From positions 1 through 6,676 of the forward strand of contig CALJGH010000128.1 in NCBI GenBank assembly GCA_938073925.1: a stretch of 6,676 bases of DNA, given 5' to 3'. Position 1 is the first letter of the stretch; each line of letters starts with the position of its first letter. Shown here one piece after another: positions 5,920 to 6,676 of this stretch. The translations under genes were made by a program, and so were the position numbers. The notes beneath the pieces are model-generated. The model searched no databases. It saw nothing but the letters and a program-made list of their open reading frames with translations, and was not told the DNA's origin. The DNA is from an uncultured Nitrospinaceae bacterium. GTDB lineage: Bacteria > Nitrospinota > Nitrospinia > Nitrospinales > VA-1.

Positions 5920-6541
5920 ACAAACGCGTAAAAAATTTAAGCTCTTAGCAAAACAAGCAGCGGGATGCCGCCTTTGCCCTGCCCTCGCTGACCAACCTGC
6001 AATATTAAGTTCTGCCAACGGCAATCTGAATGCAAAATTCGTTTTCGTAGCTGAAGCTCCCGGCCGTTTTGGTGCAGGTCGTACCGGAATCCCATTACAT
6101 GGCGACAAGTCGGGTGACAATTTCGAAACACTTTTGAAGCATATTGGCCTGACTCGAGCTGAGGTGTTTATCACCAATGCCGCGTTGTGCAATCCCTTGG
6201 AAAAGGGAAATAACCGAAAACCCAAAACAAGTGAAATTAAAAACTGCTCCTCATTTTTAAAAGAAACTCTCACCCTTATTGGTCCGCAAGTAGTCGTGAC
6301 ACTTGGTTCCGTAGGCCTGCAGGCACTCAACCTCATTTTAGAAACCCGGTATCAACTCAAAGAAAATGTTGCTCAACCGATCACCACACCCGGCTTTACC
6401 CTGTTCCCCTTGTATCACCCCAGCCCACGTGTTACCAACTGGATGCGCCCTCTTACCCAACAAAAAAAAGACTTCAAAAAAATCCCCCAGCGATTCACCG
6501 ATGGCAAAATATCAAAATCTAGAATAATAACTATTGCATAA
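5900..6541 (+). CDS. Iron-sulfur uracil-DNA glycosylase, family 4/5-like
   Basis: Removes uracil from DNA to start base-excision repair in the cytoplasm. From ATG 5900 the protein is 213 aa, normal for family 4/5 UDGs. Four cysteines fit the [4Fe-4S] pattern: C23 and C26 (GCRLCP), C97 (ALCNP) and C116 (IKNCSSFL). Motif 1 is AEAPGRFGAGRTG (51-63) followed by a GDKSGDNF segment; motif 2 is YHPSPR (172-177). EAPG is as in family 4, while the GAxRTGxP..GD continuation recalls family 5 (UDGb), so subclass is open. Possible starts are GTG 5861, ATG 5870, ATG 5882 and ATG 5900; the upstream ones add a low-complexity Lys/Met stretch lying in the microprotein's acidic coding, so I prefer 5900. A typical Shine-Dalgarno is absent, but the purine tract 5869-5892 is nearby. 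It probably shares a transcript with the membrane genes upstream. Confidence 0.88.
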   Translation: MAPIAPEQTRKKFKLLAKQAAGCRLCPALADQPAILSSANGNLNAKFVFVAEAPGRFGAGRTGIPLHGDKSGDNFETLLKHIGLTRAEVFITNAALCNPLEKGNNRKPKTSEIKNCSSFLKETLTLIGPQVVVTLGSVGLQALNLILETRYQLKENVAQPITTPGFTLFPLYHPSPRVTNWMRPLTQQKKDFKKIPQRFTDGKISKSRIITIA

Positions 6542-6610
6542 TAGCTTCTTCAAATAGGGCTATTTCTAGATGCTTTAAAATAAAAGTTTCTGAGAGCTAG
6601 TTTGACCTAT

Positions 6611-6631
6611 CCCCATCTCGCTAGATGGAGG
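6611..6631. repeat. Hairpin in the right-hand non-coding tail
   Basis: CCATCT (6613-6618) and AGATGG (6623-6628) pair around a CGCT loop. Skipping A6629, CC 6611-6612 can also pair with GG 6630-6631, giving an 8-bp stem with one bulge. No T-run follows, so it is not a typical intrinsic terminator; it lies immediately before the -35 box of a candidate promoter and could be an operator-like site. Confidence 0.4.
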
Positions 6632-6633
6632 GG

Positions 6634-6662
6634 TTGACAAAGGGATGAAGCGATTTTATATA
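6634..6662 (+). promoter_or_regulatory. Candidate sigma70 promoter reading out of the window
   Basis: A consensus TTGACA (6634-6639) is followed, after exactly 17 bp, by TATATA (6657-6662, four of six matches to TATAAT); TATATT at 6659-6664 is an alternative at 19 bp. Transcription would begin near 6669 and serve a gene beyond the right edge. The 135 bases from 6542 hold no convincing gene; an ATG at 6645 opens a frame that runs off the end, and if that were the true start this box would lie at its 5' end and not act as its promoter. Confidence 0.45.
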
Positions 6663-6676
6663 TTTGTAAGGAATAG

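Noticed and set aside
5794..6336. 180-aa minus-strand open frame over the microprotein and glycosylase
   Set aside because: The + strand frame has full glycosylase motifs across the same bases; the antisense product is unlike any family I know.
6540..6565. AATAGC/GCTATT and AAATA/TATTT inverted repeats after the glycosylase stop as a terminator
   Set aside because: Five- to six-bp AT-rich stems with no T-run after them; too weak to call.
6645..6676. ATG 6645 opening a frame to the window end, with GGAGGGG-like purines about 11 nt upstream
   Set aside because: Only about ten codons are visible, the spacing is long for a ribosome site, and the same bases make a better promoter; too little to call a gene.

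Overview
The window is a compact bacterial stretch in which every supportable gene lies on the + strand. GC looks moderate (mid-40s percent by eye; not computed). It contains no rRNA, tRNA, CRISPR array, insertion sequence or phage gene, and it reads as chromosomal housekeeping DNA with small hypothetical genes. The complex-II genes are of the single-cytochrome, menaquinone-linked 'type B' seen in Bacillus and in many Planctomycetes, Acidobacteria, deltaproteobacterial lineages and similar phyla. IspH has a variant N-terminal signature, a eukaryote-like squalene synthase is present, and the uracil-DNA glycosylase is an iron-sulfur family 4/5 type. Together these suggest an environmental Gram-negative from a less-studied phylum (for example Nitrospinae, deltaproteobacterial or PVC-like), but the phylum cannot be fixed from the sequence alone.

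Layout. (1) 2-1402 and 1485-2234: the C-terminal part of sdhA (5' end cut by the window edge) and complete sdhB, the flavoprotein and iron-sulfur subunits of succinate:quinone oxidoreductase. An unusual 82-nt spacer with two GC-rich inverted repeats separates them. (2) 2235-2330: intergenic region with a plausible extended -10 promoter and a clear Shine-Dalgarno sequence. (3) 2331-4853: ispH (last step of the MEP isoprenoid pathway), a squalene-synthase-like gene, and a small DUF1566-type gene 6 nt further on. The first two make a logical pair: IspH supplies IPP/DMAPP, and after prenyl elongation the synthase condenses two farnesyl diphosphates. (4) 4928-6541: a tight cluster of two four-helix membrane proteins, an overlooked 40-codon single-helix acidic microprotein that starts inside the preceding stop codon (TAATG), and an iron-sulfur uracil-DNA glycosylase that overlaps the microprotein in another frame. 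(5) 6542-6676: a non-coding tail with a hairpin followed by a good sigma70-like promoter that points out of the window.

Nothing here amounts to a clear new multi-gene system such as defence, a mobile element or biosynthesis of a novel product. The observations most worth following are the translationally coupled microprotein, the eukaryote-like squalene synthase beside ispH, the paired inverted repeats between sdhA and sdhB, and the mixed family 4/5 motifs of the glycosylase.
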